Shown here: positions 55,316-64,000 of the stretch, one piece after another | Layout of the letters: every line of letters begins with the position of its first letter | Position numbering within the stretch: position 1 is the first letter of the stretch | DNA from: Bifidobacterium sp. ESL0732 | GTDB taxonomy: Bacteria > Actinomycetota > Actinomycetes > Actinomycetales > Bifidobacteriaceae | DNA length: 64,000 nucleotides | Direction of reading: 5' to 3' | Assembly (NCBI RefSeq): GCF_029395535.1 | Contig: NZ_CP113920.1 | Coordinates: 2,046,001-2,110,000 of the forward strand | Made by a program: the position numbers and the translations under genes | The notes under the pieces: model-generated | Database searches by the model: none | What the model saw: only the letters and a program-made list of their open reading frames with translations | Told to the model about the DNA's origin: nothing

Positions 55316-56743
55316 TCACGACACTAGATGTGCCGCAACAGCCACGCTCACCTCGTCCATCTGACTGACCACTTCGTCTACGAAGGCGGAAGAGCCGCCG
55401 AGACTGCGATCAAGATAAGAGACCACATATTTCACAGCCGCGCGGTCAATGCTTCCATCGGACGTTTTGCACGCTCTCGCGCACGAGACGACCTTGTCTT
55501 TGTTGACATCGGCGAGCCGATCGCTATAGCGAATCAGGAACAGTATCCACGCTGCAATCGCGCGGGCTGCAGGGACGACAGACTTTCCGTCTTTCAGCGC
55601 TTTTTTGGCGGCGGGAACGATACGGACAGGCAGCTTCTCGCTTCCATCGGAGGCAATCTGCATCAACAAATGACGGATGTTCGGGTTCTCGAAACGTTCG
55701 AGCAATTGCTTGCGATATTCGGCGGTGGGCACGCTGATATATTGTCCGGCCAAATCCCACCATTCGTTGATCCAGGAACGCAGAGTCGGATCCGCGACGG
55801 CATCGGCGACTGTCTCATAGCCAAACAGCGAGCCGCAATAGGCCAAGGTCGAATGAGAACCGTTGAGCATCCACAGCTTGCGTTCCTCATACGGCGTGAC
55901 GTCGTCGGTAATCACGGCACCGGCTTCGTCCCAGGCCGGACGTCCCGACGGGAAGTCGCCGGCAATCACCCATTCGTGGAACGGTTCGGTACGCACCGGT
56001 GCCGCATCATGCCAATCCTTGACACGTTTGACAAGTTCGATATCACCTTGTGTCGTGGCCGGTGTAATACGGTCAACCATCGACGTCGCCCACGCGACAT
56101 TGAGACGTGTCCAATCCAGCAAGGACGGATCGACTTCGGCGATGGCCTGCTCGACCACTTTGCGGAAGGCGGCGCCGTTGCCCGCAAGATTGTCGCAGGG
56201 CAGCACGGTGATCGGACCCGCCCCCGCGCTTCTGCGGGCCATGAAACCCGCAACCATACGCACAGGGACGGTTTTGAGGCCGTCTGCTTGCGGGTCCGCT
56301 TTCAGAGCCTGCAAGTCGGAGGCAACGTCAGCATTGACAACATCCAAGTCGCCGTTCTGGTTGCGCATATAGCCAGCCTCGGTGACCGTCGAGGTGACGA
56401 TGGAGATATTGCGGTTGGCGAAGCGAGCACGCAGCGCCGCTGTGTCCGAACCGCTATGCATAGAGGAAATCGATGAAATGACCTCGAATTGGTCACCAAC
56501 CCTCCCGGAAGTAATCAGGGTATATACGCAATCCTGAGACTCCAACAAATCGGACATCCGCGGCCCACGACCGGTGAAACCGGCAATTCCCCAATTTGAG
56601 GCATCAGGTGCGTGTTGCGTATACCAAGCCTGATGTGCACGGGTGAAATTACCTATCCCCAAATGGATAATTTTCTCAGGCGCCGCTGGGCGACCGTTCT
56701 TTTCACGGCTGATTTGAGGAATTGAAACGCTATCTGTTGACAT
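55316..56743 (-). CDS. uxuB: D-fructuronate reductase (mannonate oxidoreductase)
   Basis: NADH-dependent long-chain mannitol-dehydrogenase-family enzyme reducing D-fructuronate to D-mannonate, 475 residues. The cofactor site is IIHLGIGNFTRAHQA, and the catalytic lysine lies in ERKLWMLNGSHSTLAYCG. It sits between uxaC (57 bp upstream) and manD (138 bp downstream), the order of the pathway. A mannitol or arabitol dehydrogenase role is possible by sequence but less likely in this operon. Confidence 0.92.
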   Translation of the reverse strand: MSTDSVSIPQISREKNGRPAAPEKIIHLGIGNFTRAHQAWYTQHAPDASNWGIAGFTGRGPRMSDLLESQDCVYTLITSGRVGDQFEVISSISSMHSGSDTAALRARFANRNISIVTSTVTEAGYMRNQNGDLDVVNADVASDLQALKADPQADGLKTVPVRMVAGFMARRSAGAGPITVLPCDNLAGNGAAFRKVVEQAIAEVDPSLLDWTRLNVAWATSMVDRITPATTQGDIELVKRVKDWHDAAPVRTEPFHEWVIAGDFPSGRPAWDEAGAVITDDVTPYEERKLWMLNGSHSTLAYCGSLFGYETVADAVADPTLRSWINEWWDLAGQYISVPTAEYRKQLLERFENPNIRHLLMQIASDGSEKLPVRIVPAAKKALKDGKSVVPAARAIAAWILFLIRYSDRLADVNKDKVVSCARACKTSDGSIDRAAVKYVVSYLDRSLGGSSAFVDEVVSQMDEVSVAVAAHLVS

Positions 56744-56800
56744 TACTGCCCCTCTCCTTGATTGCGGTCATATCCTACGTTATTTTTTAGTCTTTTCGAC

Positions 56801-58249
56801 TTACTTGCCTTGCTCGGCGTCTTCGATCTTGAACACACGCTTTGGCTGGGTGGAGACCTGAGCACGCATGATTGCAAGAGCCTCGTCCATCGAAATACGG
56901 CGGTCACAGACCAAAGAGGAAACAAAGTTCGCGGTGACTCTCCGGTTCATGTCGTGACGGGAGGGAATCGAGCAGATGGCACGGGTATCGTCGATGAATC
57001 CGGAAAGCTTGGCGAATCCGGCATAGGGGACGACAGCGTGGAAATAACGCGAAATCGAATCCGGAGCGTCAATGAACCACCAGGGGGCACCGATATAGAA
57101 AGACGGGTAGAAGCCGGCGAGCGGCGCCAGTTCACGGGAATAGACAGTTTCGTCGTCAGTAAAAGCAACGAAATGGAAATCGGAATTGTCGCCGTACTCA
57201 TTGAGCAGCGGGCGCAACGCCTCGACGAACTCGGCACGAGCCGGGATATCGCCACCGACATCGGCACCATAGTTGGCGAAAGCCGCGGCGTCATAATTAC
57301 GGGCGATGGCGGGATGCACCGTCATCACCAAACCGTCTTCCTGCGCAAGCCTGGCCTGGTCGTTGAACAGATGGGCACGCAAGCGAACAGCATCGCCGGC
57401 ACCGATACTTCCTGCGTAGGCCTCGGTGAACAGCATCCGCACTTCGCCGTCCGAAAGCCGTTCCGAATTGAGATCGGCGTGGGAATGATCGCTCAAAACC
57501 GCTCCGTGGTCTTTGAAGTAGCGCCTTCTGCGACGCATCGCTTCAGTGAAACCGACGTATGTGGAAGCGTCAACATCGGCGCTGGCACCTAAGGCACGAA
57601 CCAGTTGTGGCCAATCGGCGCGGGACGGCTCAAGGTACTTGTCCGGACGGAATGCCGGGGCGACAAACGGCTTGAATTGGGGGTCTGCATTGACCTGATC
57701 GTGCAGCTTCAGATCATCGACCGGATCGTCGGTGGTCGAGACGAATTCCATATTGAAGCGATTCGAGAGCGAACGCGTGCTGAATTCCGGAGCCTTGAGC
57801 ATTTCGTTGAGCTCGTCGTAAATCGCGCCGGCGGAATCGGGACCGAATTTTTCCTTGATGCCAAAGACACGAACCAACGAATCCTCAAACCAATAACGCA
57901 TCGGTGTACCGGCGAAAGCGAACCAATACTTGCCGAAAAGCAAGAACGCGTCGCGTGCCTGAGCTTCGGTAAAATCGGTCTGGCCGACTCCCAACGCACT
58001 CAGAGGAACGCCCTGCCCGTGCAAAATCCTCGTCACGTAGTGATCAGGCGTAATGAACAAATCGGTAGGATTGGCAAAATGCTTGTCTTGGGCAAACCAC
58101 TCGACCGGAATGTGGCCGTGAGGCGAAACAATGGGAAGGTCCTTCACCGATTCGTAAAGTTCCCGTGCCACGCGCAACGGCAGACCCTCCGCGGGCAACA
58201 GGCGATCGGGAGATAAAGCAGGTTCAGATATATCCGTCTGGCCAACCAT
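56801..58249 (-). CDS. uxaC: Uronate isomerase
   Basis: Isomerises D-glucuronate to D-fructuronate (or galacturonate to tagaturonate), 482 residues, amidohydrolase superfamily. The HxH metal site is in VSPHGHIPVEWF. Other blocks are MRYWFEDSLVRVFG, DDPVDDL and APWWFIDAPDSISRY. The start is placed at ATG 58249 after GAGGA; a GTG at 58288 is the longer alternative. It is first in the uronate operon and divergent from lacI. Confidence 0.95.
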   Translation of the reverse strand: MVGQTDISEPALSPDRLLPAEGLPLRVARELYESVKDLPIVSPHGHIPVEWFAQDKHFANPTDLFITPDHYVTRILHGQGVPLSALGVGQTDFTEAQARDAFLLFGKYWFAFAGTPMRYWFEDSLVRVFGIKEKFGPDSAGAIYDELNEMLKAPEFSTRSLSNRFNMEFVSTTDDPVDDLKLHDQVNADPQFKPFVAPAFRPDKYLEPSRADWPQLVRALGASADVDASTYVGFTEAMRRRRRYFKDHGAVLSDHSHADLNSERLSDGEVRMLFTEAYAGSIGAGDAVRLRAHLFNDQARLAQEDGLVMTVHPAIARNYDAAAFANYGADVGGDIPARAEFVEALRPLLNEYGDNSDFHFVAFTDDETVYSRELAPLAGFYPSFYIGAPWWFIDAPDSISRYFHAVVPYAGFAKLSGFIDDTRAICSIPSRHDMNRRVTANFVSSLVCDRRISMDEALAIMRAQVSTQPKRVFKIEDAEQGK

Positions 58250-58349
58250 GGCACCATCCTCACAATCCGCGATAAACCATTGATCCACCGCGATCTCAAA
58301 ACCCCTATTTGTTTTTTCAGTGTACGTGAGGCATCTTGATGTTGTATTC

Positions 58350-58368
58350 TGTTGCCATAACTTGCCAA
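58350..58368. promoter_or_regulatory. TTGCCA repeat in the uxaC-lacI divergent promoter
   Basis: TGTTGCCAT (58350-58358) and a second TTGCCA about 11 bp later match the arms of the palindrome at 51963-51991. On the minus strand the element falls within the likely uxaC promoter. Confidence 0.45.
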
Positions 58369-58407
58369 AGACTCACTGAACTTGCATCACAAAGGAGCGT
58401 GGTGGAA

Positions 58408-59481
58408 ATGACAACAGAGAATGCACACCAATCCGGCCCGGTCTCCGAAGAAGCAGACAAACCCGGAAAAATCACCATCAGGGATGTCGCCAAGGCCGCA
58501 GGCGTGGCTCCATCAACGGTTTCAAGGGCTTTTGCACGACCAGGACGTGTCAACGAGGCCACGGCCCAACGAATTTACGACATCGCCGACAAAATAGGAT
58601 ATCGCGCCACCGCCATCAGGGCGCATACCAACGACGACCATCTCAACGGCATGCTCGGCATTGTAGTAGCGGACCTCAGTAACCCGGTTTTCGCCGAGTA
58701 CACGCGCGCGGCCCAGCACGAATGCCTTTCCAACGGTTTCGGCCTTTTGGTGCTCGATTCCGAGGAAAACGCAGTCATCGAGCGAACCTCCATCCATACC
58801 GCCATCCAACATATCGACGGCCTCATCCTCTCTTCCTCGCGCCTCTCCGACGCCGGCATACGCAAGCTCGCCCAGACCAAACCGCTGGTTACGATGAACC
58901 GCTCGATCCGCGGCATACAGTCGATCATCGGCGATGTGCAGACCGGGCTGAGCGAAGCCGTCGAGTATCTGACAACCCTAGGCCACCGGAATTTCACCTA
59001 CCTAAGCGGGCCGGAATCCTCGTGGCAGGACGGTGTGCGCTGGCGCACGCTTTCGTCAATCTGCCAGCGCCAGCACCTGAAACTGCGCCGCGTGCCCTCC
59101 AATGCGCCGACGTTCAGCGGCGGTTTCCGGACCGGCGAGGGGTTTCTGAACAACCCGACCAGCGCCGTCATAGCCTACAACGACATCATGGCCATCGGCT
59201 TCATCGCGGCACTGCATTCCCGGAATATCAACGTTCCGGGAGAAGTTTCCGTCGTCGGCATCGATGACGTGCAATTCAGTTCGCTGGTTTCTCCCGCGCT
59301 TTCGACCGTCCGTCTGCCTCGAAAGGAACTGGGAACGAAGGCCGTGAACGAGGTGCTGGATCTCATCCACCACACCAAACCGGTCAACGACAGAAAACCG
59401 ATTATGCTGCAATCTTCGTACGTCGTGAGAGCCAGTACCGGCAAGGCCAACCCCTCGCTGATATCAGCAATCCGCATCTGA
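58408..59481 (+). CDS. LacI-family regulator of the uronate locus
   Basis: Repressor of 357 residues. The helix-turn-helix is KITIRDVAKAAGVAPSTVSR followed by AFARPGRVNEATAQRIY (about residues 22-65). The periplasmic-binding-like effector domain includes GIVVADLSNPVFAEYTRAAQ, AYNDIMAIGFI and VVGIDDVQFSSLVSP. It is divergent from uxaC. Glucuronate, fructuronate or an oligosaccharide is the probable inducer by context. The ATG at 58408 after AAAGGAG is chosen over the longer frame from 58336. Confidence 0.92.
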   Translation: MTTENAHQSGPVSEEADKPGKITIRDVAKAAGVAPSTVSRAFARPGRVNEATAQRIYDIADKIGYRATAIRAHTNDDHLNGMLGIVVADLSNPVFAEYTRAAQHECLSNGFGLLVLDSEENAVIERTSIHTAIQHIDGLILSSSRLSDAGIRKLAQTKPLVTMNRSIRGIQSIIGDVQTGLSEAVEYLTTLGHRNFTYLSGPESSWQDGVRWRTLSSICQRQHLKLRRVPSNAPTFSGGFRTGEGFLNNPTSAVIAYNDIMAIGFIAALHSRNINVPGEVSVVGIDDVQFSSLVSPALSTVRLPRKELGTKAVNEVLDLIHHTKPVNDRKPIMLQSSYVVRASTGKANPSLISAIRI

Positions 59482-59715
59482 TAACGAGACATGGCGATGC
59501 CGTGGGAAACGGGAATAGCGACGAATATTGACCGATATCGATAAATGTTGCCAGATTTTGTCATGAAATTTCAAAATAAATCCGGGCTTCAATCGTCGGC
59601 GCACGGTGCTTATCGTTGACGACTTTCCTGGTCCTTGCGAAATATCAATCGTGCAATAGACCATATTTTTTATAGAGTGTGTCAATAGGATTTCGGAAAG
59701 AAACAGAGAAGCCCG

Positions 59716-61920
59716 ATGGAAACAAAACCTTTCAACGAAAATGTCGCCACCAACCCACTGCGTACGAAAGAGGATTGCGAACAAGCGCTGGTCGATATCC
59801 TTGCGCCTGCCATGCGTCTGGTGGAAAGCGGCGGACGATACGGCCGATTCCGTATGAGCGACAGCGGGGCCGTCTATAGCCAGGACCGCACCTCAATCGA
59901 GGGGTTCTGCCGCTTGCTTTGGGGACTCGGACCGCTTTTTGCCAACCGAAGCAACATTCGTCGTTTCCCGCGCTGGTGGCAGCTTTCATGCGCTGGCATC
60001 GTGCACGGCACCACGCCCGGCGACCCCGATTTCTGGGGCAACCCGCTGGATGATTATGACCAGCTTTTTGTGGAAATGGGCGCGATTACGGCATTCCTTT
60101 TCGAAACACGGCAGGATTTTTGGGATCATTTGAGCGATACACAACAGAGCAATATCCTCATCTGGCTCGACCAGATCAACGCTCATGAACTGCCAAAAAC
60201 GAACTGGCTTTGGTTCCGGCAGATGGTCAACACCTGGTTCGTGCACACCGGGCACCCCGAGTACGACGCCTTGGTACAGGCCGATTTCGACGTTACCGCT
60301 TCGCATTATCTCGGCCACGGATGGTCGTATGACGGCTATAAAAATCAGATCGACAACTATATTCCGTTCGCCTATCAGTTCTTTACTCTGATGAACGCCG
60401 GGCTCGCGGAGCGTGACGATCGCGCTCGTCACGGTGCCGATTCCTTAAAAGCCGCTAATATCGATTCTTCGACAACAAATGTCAGCGTTCCTTCTGAAAC
60501 CGCCGAAGCGAAACGCTATACGCTGCTCAAACAACGCGCGACCGCTTTCGTGCCGAGCTATGCCAACTGGTTCGCCGCAGACGGCGCTTGCCTGCCGTTC
60601 GGACGCAGCCTCGACTACCGGTTCGCGCAGGCGGCGTTCTGGAGTGCGGCGGCCTTTGCCGGCATCGACTTTCCGGCCGGCTGGACGCTTGGGGACGTGA
60701 AGCATCTGTTGCTGAATAACTTGCGCTGGTGGTTCCGCCAGAATATCTTCCAGTCCGACGGACTGATTCCCATAGGTTACGCCTACCCGAACATGAACAT
60801 GGCCGAAGGCTATAACGGACCGGCTTCCGCTTACTGGGCGCTCAAAACCTTCATTTTCCTGTGCATTCCGGATTCCGACGTCTTCTGGACCACCCGCGAA
60901 AGCGACGATTTCAAATTCGAGCCGCTAAAACTGCAGCCCGAACCGCGCATGTTGGTGGCGCACAGCCGTACAGGCTTGGAAGTGCAGGCGTTCACTGCCG
61001 GGCAGCACGCGCCAGAACACAATCACACCGACGCGAAATACGAGAAATACGTCTATTCGACCACCTTCGGCTTCTCAACACCGAAAGCCGCGACCGTGCT
61101 CAAGCAAATGGCCTGCGACAACACCTTGGCGGTTTCCGAATCCCAATATCACTGGCGCACGGCCTTCGGCTACGCCGATTATGCGGTGCACAGCGATTAC
61201 GTTTACTCACGCTGGGAACCGTGGGACGACGTTACGATCCGCAATTTCATCGTGCCCCTGATGCCGTGGCACATTCGCGTCCACGTCATCGACTCCGCGC
61301 GCGCTTTGCACCTGGCGGAAGGCGGATTCACCATGCCGGACTTCGGGCAGGAATTGACCGGGCCCAATATCAACGCGATTGGCGGGGTTGCGGGGGCATC
61401 GGCCCAGCACGCCGCCGATGGCTCCTTTGCTTCGGGTTGGGATTGCTTGGACGGAAACGTTGCTACGAATGATGAAGATTTATCAAATTCGGTGGAAGCA
61501 GGCGGAAACAATCAAAACGTCGGCGAGACCGCAGGAAATCGCGATACAAACGAAGACGTAGTGACGCTGGGAGTTCCGCGACAATCGCTGTTTTACCGCA
61601 CCGAAGTCGGGCTCACGGGGCTGATCGGAGCGGAAGGCTTTGCACTGGAACTCTCTACGCCGGAACCAAACACGAACCTGCTCTATCCCAAAACCAGAAT
61701 ACCAATGCAGATGCGCACCATCGACCCCGGCCACTACGTCTTCGTTTCCGCCTACCTCGGCGACCGCGAGCTGGAAAGCGTGAACGACGACGGTTCGATA
61801 GCTCTGCCCAGCGCCACCCTGATCGGCACCGAACTGCACATCAATTATCGCGGCGAGACGCACACGGTGAATCTGGCGGAACTAACGAAGCCTTCAGAAT
61901 CAACGAAACAAGCCAAATAA
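59716..61920 (+). CDS. DUF2264 protein, GH154-type beta-glucuronidase candidate
   Basis: Cytoplasmic protein of 734 residues without signal peptide. The (alpha/alpha)-barrel half carries SIEGFCRLLWGLGPL, NPLDDYDQLFVEMG, NWLWFRQMVNTWF and LGHGWSYDGYK, all typical of DUF2264. CAZy family GH154, as I recall, consists of DUF2264 proteins with beta-glucuronidase activity on arabinogalactan side chains. A C-terminal beta domain holds a low-complexity Asn/Glu-rich insertion near residues 580-620. It lies next to the glucuronate pathway, which would take up its product. Confidence 0.8.
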   Translation: METKPFNENVATNPLRTKEDCEQALVDILAPAMRLVESGGRYGRFRMSDSGAVYSQDRTSIEGFCRLLWGLGPLFANRSNIRRFPRWWQLSCAGIVHGTTPGDPDFWGNPLDDYDQLFVEMGAITAFLFETRQDFWDHLSDTQQSNILIWLDQINAHELPKTNWLWFRQMVNTWFVHTGHPEYDALVQADFDVTASHYLGHGWSYDGYKNQIDNYIPFAYQFFTLMNAGLAERDDRARHGADSLKAANIDSSTTNVSVPSETAEAKRYTLLKQRATAFVPSYANWFAADGACLPFGRSLDYRFAQAAFWSAAAFAGIDFPAGWTLGDVKHLLLNNLRWWFRQNIFQSDGLIPIGYAYPNMNMAEGYNGPASAYWALKTFIFLCIPDSDVFWTTRESDDFKFEPLKLQPEPRMLVAHSRTGLEVQAFTAGQHAPEHNHTDAKYEKYVYSTTFGFSTPKAATVLKQMACDNTLAVSESQYHWRTAFGYADYAVHSDYVYSRWEPWDDVTIRNFIVPLMPWHIRVHVIDSARALHLAEGGFTMPDFGQELTGPNINAIGGVAGASAQHAADGSFASGWDCLDGNVATNDEDLSNSVEAGGNNQNVGETAGNRDTNEDVVTLGVPRQSLFYRTEVGLTGLIGAEGFALELSTPEPNTNLLYPKTRIPMQMRTIDPGHYVFVSAYLGDRELESVNDDGSIALPSATLIGTELHINYRGETHTVNLAELTKPSESTKQAK

Positions 61921-61966
61921 CACCATCACCATCGAAGCGGATAAAAGCAGTAGTAACCGATAAATC

Positions 61967-63034
<1,068 letters not shown>

Positions 63035-63170
63035 GGTTCCATTATTGCCGCGAGCCTCGCCATTGATTCCGTCACTGGCACTTTGCCGATAACGGAATCA
63101 AAAATACTATGATATAGTAGTCAAGCGTTCAGCGTTGGAGCGGAAACGAAATCCGACGATGTACGACTTT

Positions 63171-63238
63171 GGGGGATTAACTCAATGGTAGAGCCCGCCG
63201 CAAGGCGGAGATGCACGGTTCGATTCCTGCCTCCTCCA
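63171..63238 (+). tRNA. tRNA-like element without a normal anticodon loop
   Basis: A 68-nt cloverleaf-like sequence. The acceptor GGGGGA pairs with TCCTCC (one G-U), the D arm reads ACTCAATGGTAGAGC, and the T arm has GGTTCGATTCC with one bulged C. The anticodon arm is CCGCC-GCAA-GGCGG, so a GNRA-type tetraloop replaces the 7-nt loop and no anticodon can be assigned. It may be a decayed tRNA or a structural RNA. Confidence 0.5.
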
Positions 63239-63339
63239 CTTTCTTCTGTTGAACATGTCGCCGTTTTCATCCCATTATTTCAAGCAAACTAAGCGCCAAG
63301 AAGACTTCCGAATTAAATGTCAGAATGTGGGCTTTTTCG

Positions 63340-63400
63340 CGTTTTAAATTGATTCAAAAACTGTGCCCTTTTTGTGCCCTTTCAGAATTTTAGGGAGAAT
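63340..63400. other. Repeated GTGCCC block beside tRNA-Gly, possible integrase remnant
   Basis: CTGTGCCCTTTTTGTGCCCT lies 60-90 bp beyond the 3' end of tRNA-Gly. Read on the minus strand it gives KGHKKGTVFESI then a stop, like the C-terminus of tyrosine integrases, but no upstream integrase is present. Confidence 0.25.
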
Positions 63401-63454
63401 ACCCACGCGTTGAAAATCCTTTATTTGCAACAGTTTTCATGAATCAAAGAAAAG

Positions 63455-63525
63455 AGCGGATGACGGGAGTCGAACCCGCCTCTGAAGCTTGGGAAGCTTC
63501 CATTCTACCGATGAACTACATCCGC
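63455..63525 (-). tRNA. tRNA-Gly (anticodon CCC)
   Basis: A 71-nt cloverleaf with acceptor GCGGATG/CATCCGC, anticodon arm GAAGC-TTCCCAA-GCTTC and T arm GGGTTCGACTCCC. Discriminator T, and CCA is not encoded. It reads GGG codons. Confidence 0.96.
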
Positions 63526-63627
63526 AGCGACGCACGCACATTGACGCGCACACAAATAGTGAGTTTAGCACAGGGCTACGAAACAATGCGTTAGGTAACC
63601 GAAAGGGAAAGATGCCTAATCGATGCA

Positions 63628-63730
63628 TCAACCAATTGATATAACCCAAAAGAAAATGGACTGCTATATTCACAAATCCTTGAAAAATAACGATTGTGAT
63701 GATTTTGTGATGCTTTCGTCAACCAATTGA
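63628..63730. promoter_or_regulatory. Two TCAACCAATTGA copies upstream of the last gene
   Basis: Identical 12-mers at 63628-63639 and 63719-63730, near-palindromic around CAATTG, in the otherwise gene-free 63526-63833 interval. They could be operators for the gene starting at 63834. Confidence 0.4.
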
Positions 63731-63833
63731 CATTATGTAAGCCATATCGAACGGGCGTTATACAATCAGAATTATATTATTGGGTTAATAAATAGCAAAT
63801 ATCCAATTTATTAAGGGAAAGATATTGGAATGT

Positions 63834-64000
63834 ATGAAAAGTGTGCCTCAAACGAACGCTAGAGTCAGCAACAACGAAACAAACCCCTTCAAGGGCAAAA
63901 AGGTGCTTCTCCGCAATATCTTTCACAACGCTGCCACTGGACTCGGCTTTGGCTCATTCTTCTTCTTGCTGACCACCGCCATCGTGCCCGGATGGATACC
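63834..64000 (+). CDS. N-terminal fragment of a membrane protein (cut by window end)
   Basis: Fifty-five codons are visible from an ATG at 63834, with AAGGGA upstream. A polar stretch of about 35 residues leads into the hydrophobic helix GLGFGSFFFLLTTAIVPGW. The start NPFKGKKVLLRNIFHNAATG resembles the beginning of some multi-helix sugar permeases, but too little is present for a family call. Confidence 0.6.
   Translation, partial: MKSVPQTNARVSNNETNPFKGKKVLLRNIFHNAATGLGFGSFFFLLTTAIVPGWI

Noticed and set aside
63171..63238. Ordinary tRNA-Cys with GCA anticodon
   Set aside because: Placing GCA as anticodon breaks the stem pairing and leaves C in place of the invariant U33; the five-pair stem with a GCAA loop is clearly more stable.

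Overview
The window looks like chromosome of a Bifidobacterium or a close Bifidobacteriaceae relative. The evidence is moderately high G+C, a MurT-GatD lipid II amidation pair, an NdgR-type IclR regulator divergent from leuCD, ppk1 followed by a Nudix/histidine-phosphatase fusion, sugar ABC importers without their own ATPase, and a GluRS gene beside tRNA-Glu and tRNA-Gln. The species is not identified. Most genes lie on the minus strand.

Region 1 (1-9.8 kb): a DHA2-type drug exporter cut by the window edge, then an accessory cluster on the minus strand. The cluster encodes a glycyl radical enzyme of the PflD/YbiW type, its radical-SAM activase, a fructose-6-phosphate aldolase-like transaldolase, a ROK sugar kinase, a PTS EIIC permease with no EIIA or EIIB, and a DeoR regulator. 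In E. coli the equivalent GRE plus FSA pairs open 1,5-anhydrohexitol 6-phosphates and cleave the resulting 1-deoxyfructose 6-phosphate ('anhydroglycolysis'). Here uptake and phosphorylation seem to be done by an orphan EIIC plus the ROK kinase. A bipartite element with 22-bp spacing sits at both the GRE and the activase promoters. The cluster is flanked by a near-identical direct repeat made from the rpmB terminator and the last bases of rpmB, as if it had been inserted there.

Region 2 (9.9-44.3 kb): mostly core genes. They are rpmB, a lactonase-like beta-propeller, a TetR regulator, an MscS channel, a CPBP membrane protease with a long Q/Y/P-rich tail, ddl, gpsA, a PlsC-like acyltransferase, a PAP2 phosphatase, ppk1, a MutT1-like protein, upp, a UbiB-like kinase, a phasin-like protein, a histidine phosphatase, gatD-murT, dnaB, murA, leuD-leuC with the regulator ndgR, a metallophosphoesterase, tRNA-Gln, tRNA-Glu and gltX. 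Within it are unusual intergenic arrays. Tandem units with an exact 62-bp period and a palindromic core CTTGGCGCACCAAG lie 19 nt after the stop codons of both plsC and gltX. A different 62-bp hairpin pair follows the CPBP gene, and a 51-bp array follows the metallophosphoesterase. A promoter-terminator unit carrying a 19-codon ORF sits upstream of ppk1, and a cluster of DnaA boxes sits upstream of dnaB.

Region 3 (44.3-62 kb): a plant-glycan and uronate utilisation locus. It has a GH78-type alpha-L-rhamnosidase, a YesL-like membrane protein, two ABC permeases and a binding lipoprotein (yesLOPQ-like), a GH30 hydrolase, mannonate dehydratase (ManD), fructuronate reductase (UxuB), uronate isomerase (UxaC), a LacI regulator and a DUF2264 (GH154-type beta-glucuronidase) protein. 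Together they suggest import of rhamnose- and glucuronate-bearing oligosaccharides, such as Rha-GlcA-Gal caps of arabinogalactan. These would be cut inside the cell, and glucuronate converted to 2-keto-3-deoxygluconate. The last steps (KDG kinase and KDPG aldolase) are not in the window.

Region 4 (62-64 kb): a class II fructose-bisphosphate aldolase gene, an odd tRNA-like element whose anticodon arm ends in a GNRA-type tetraloop, a normal tRNA-Gly(CCC), and the first 55 codons of a membrane protein.
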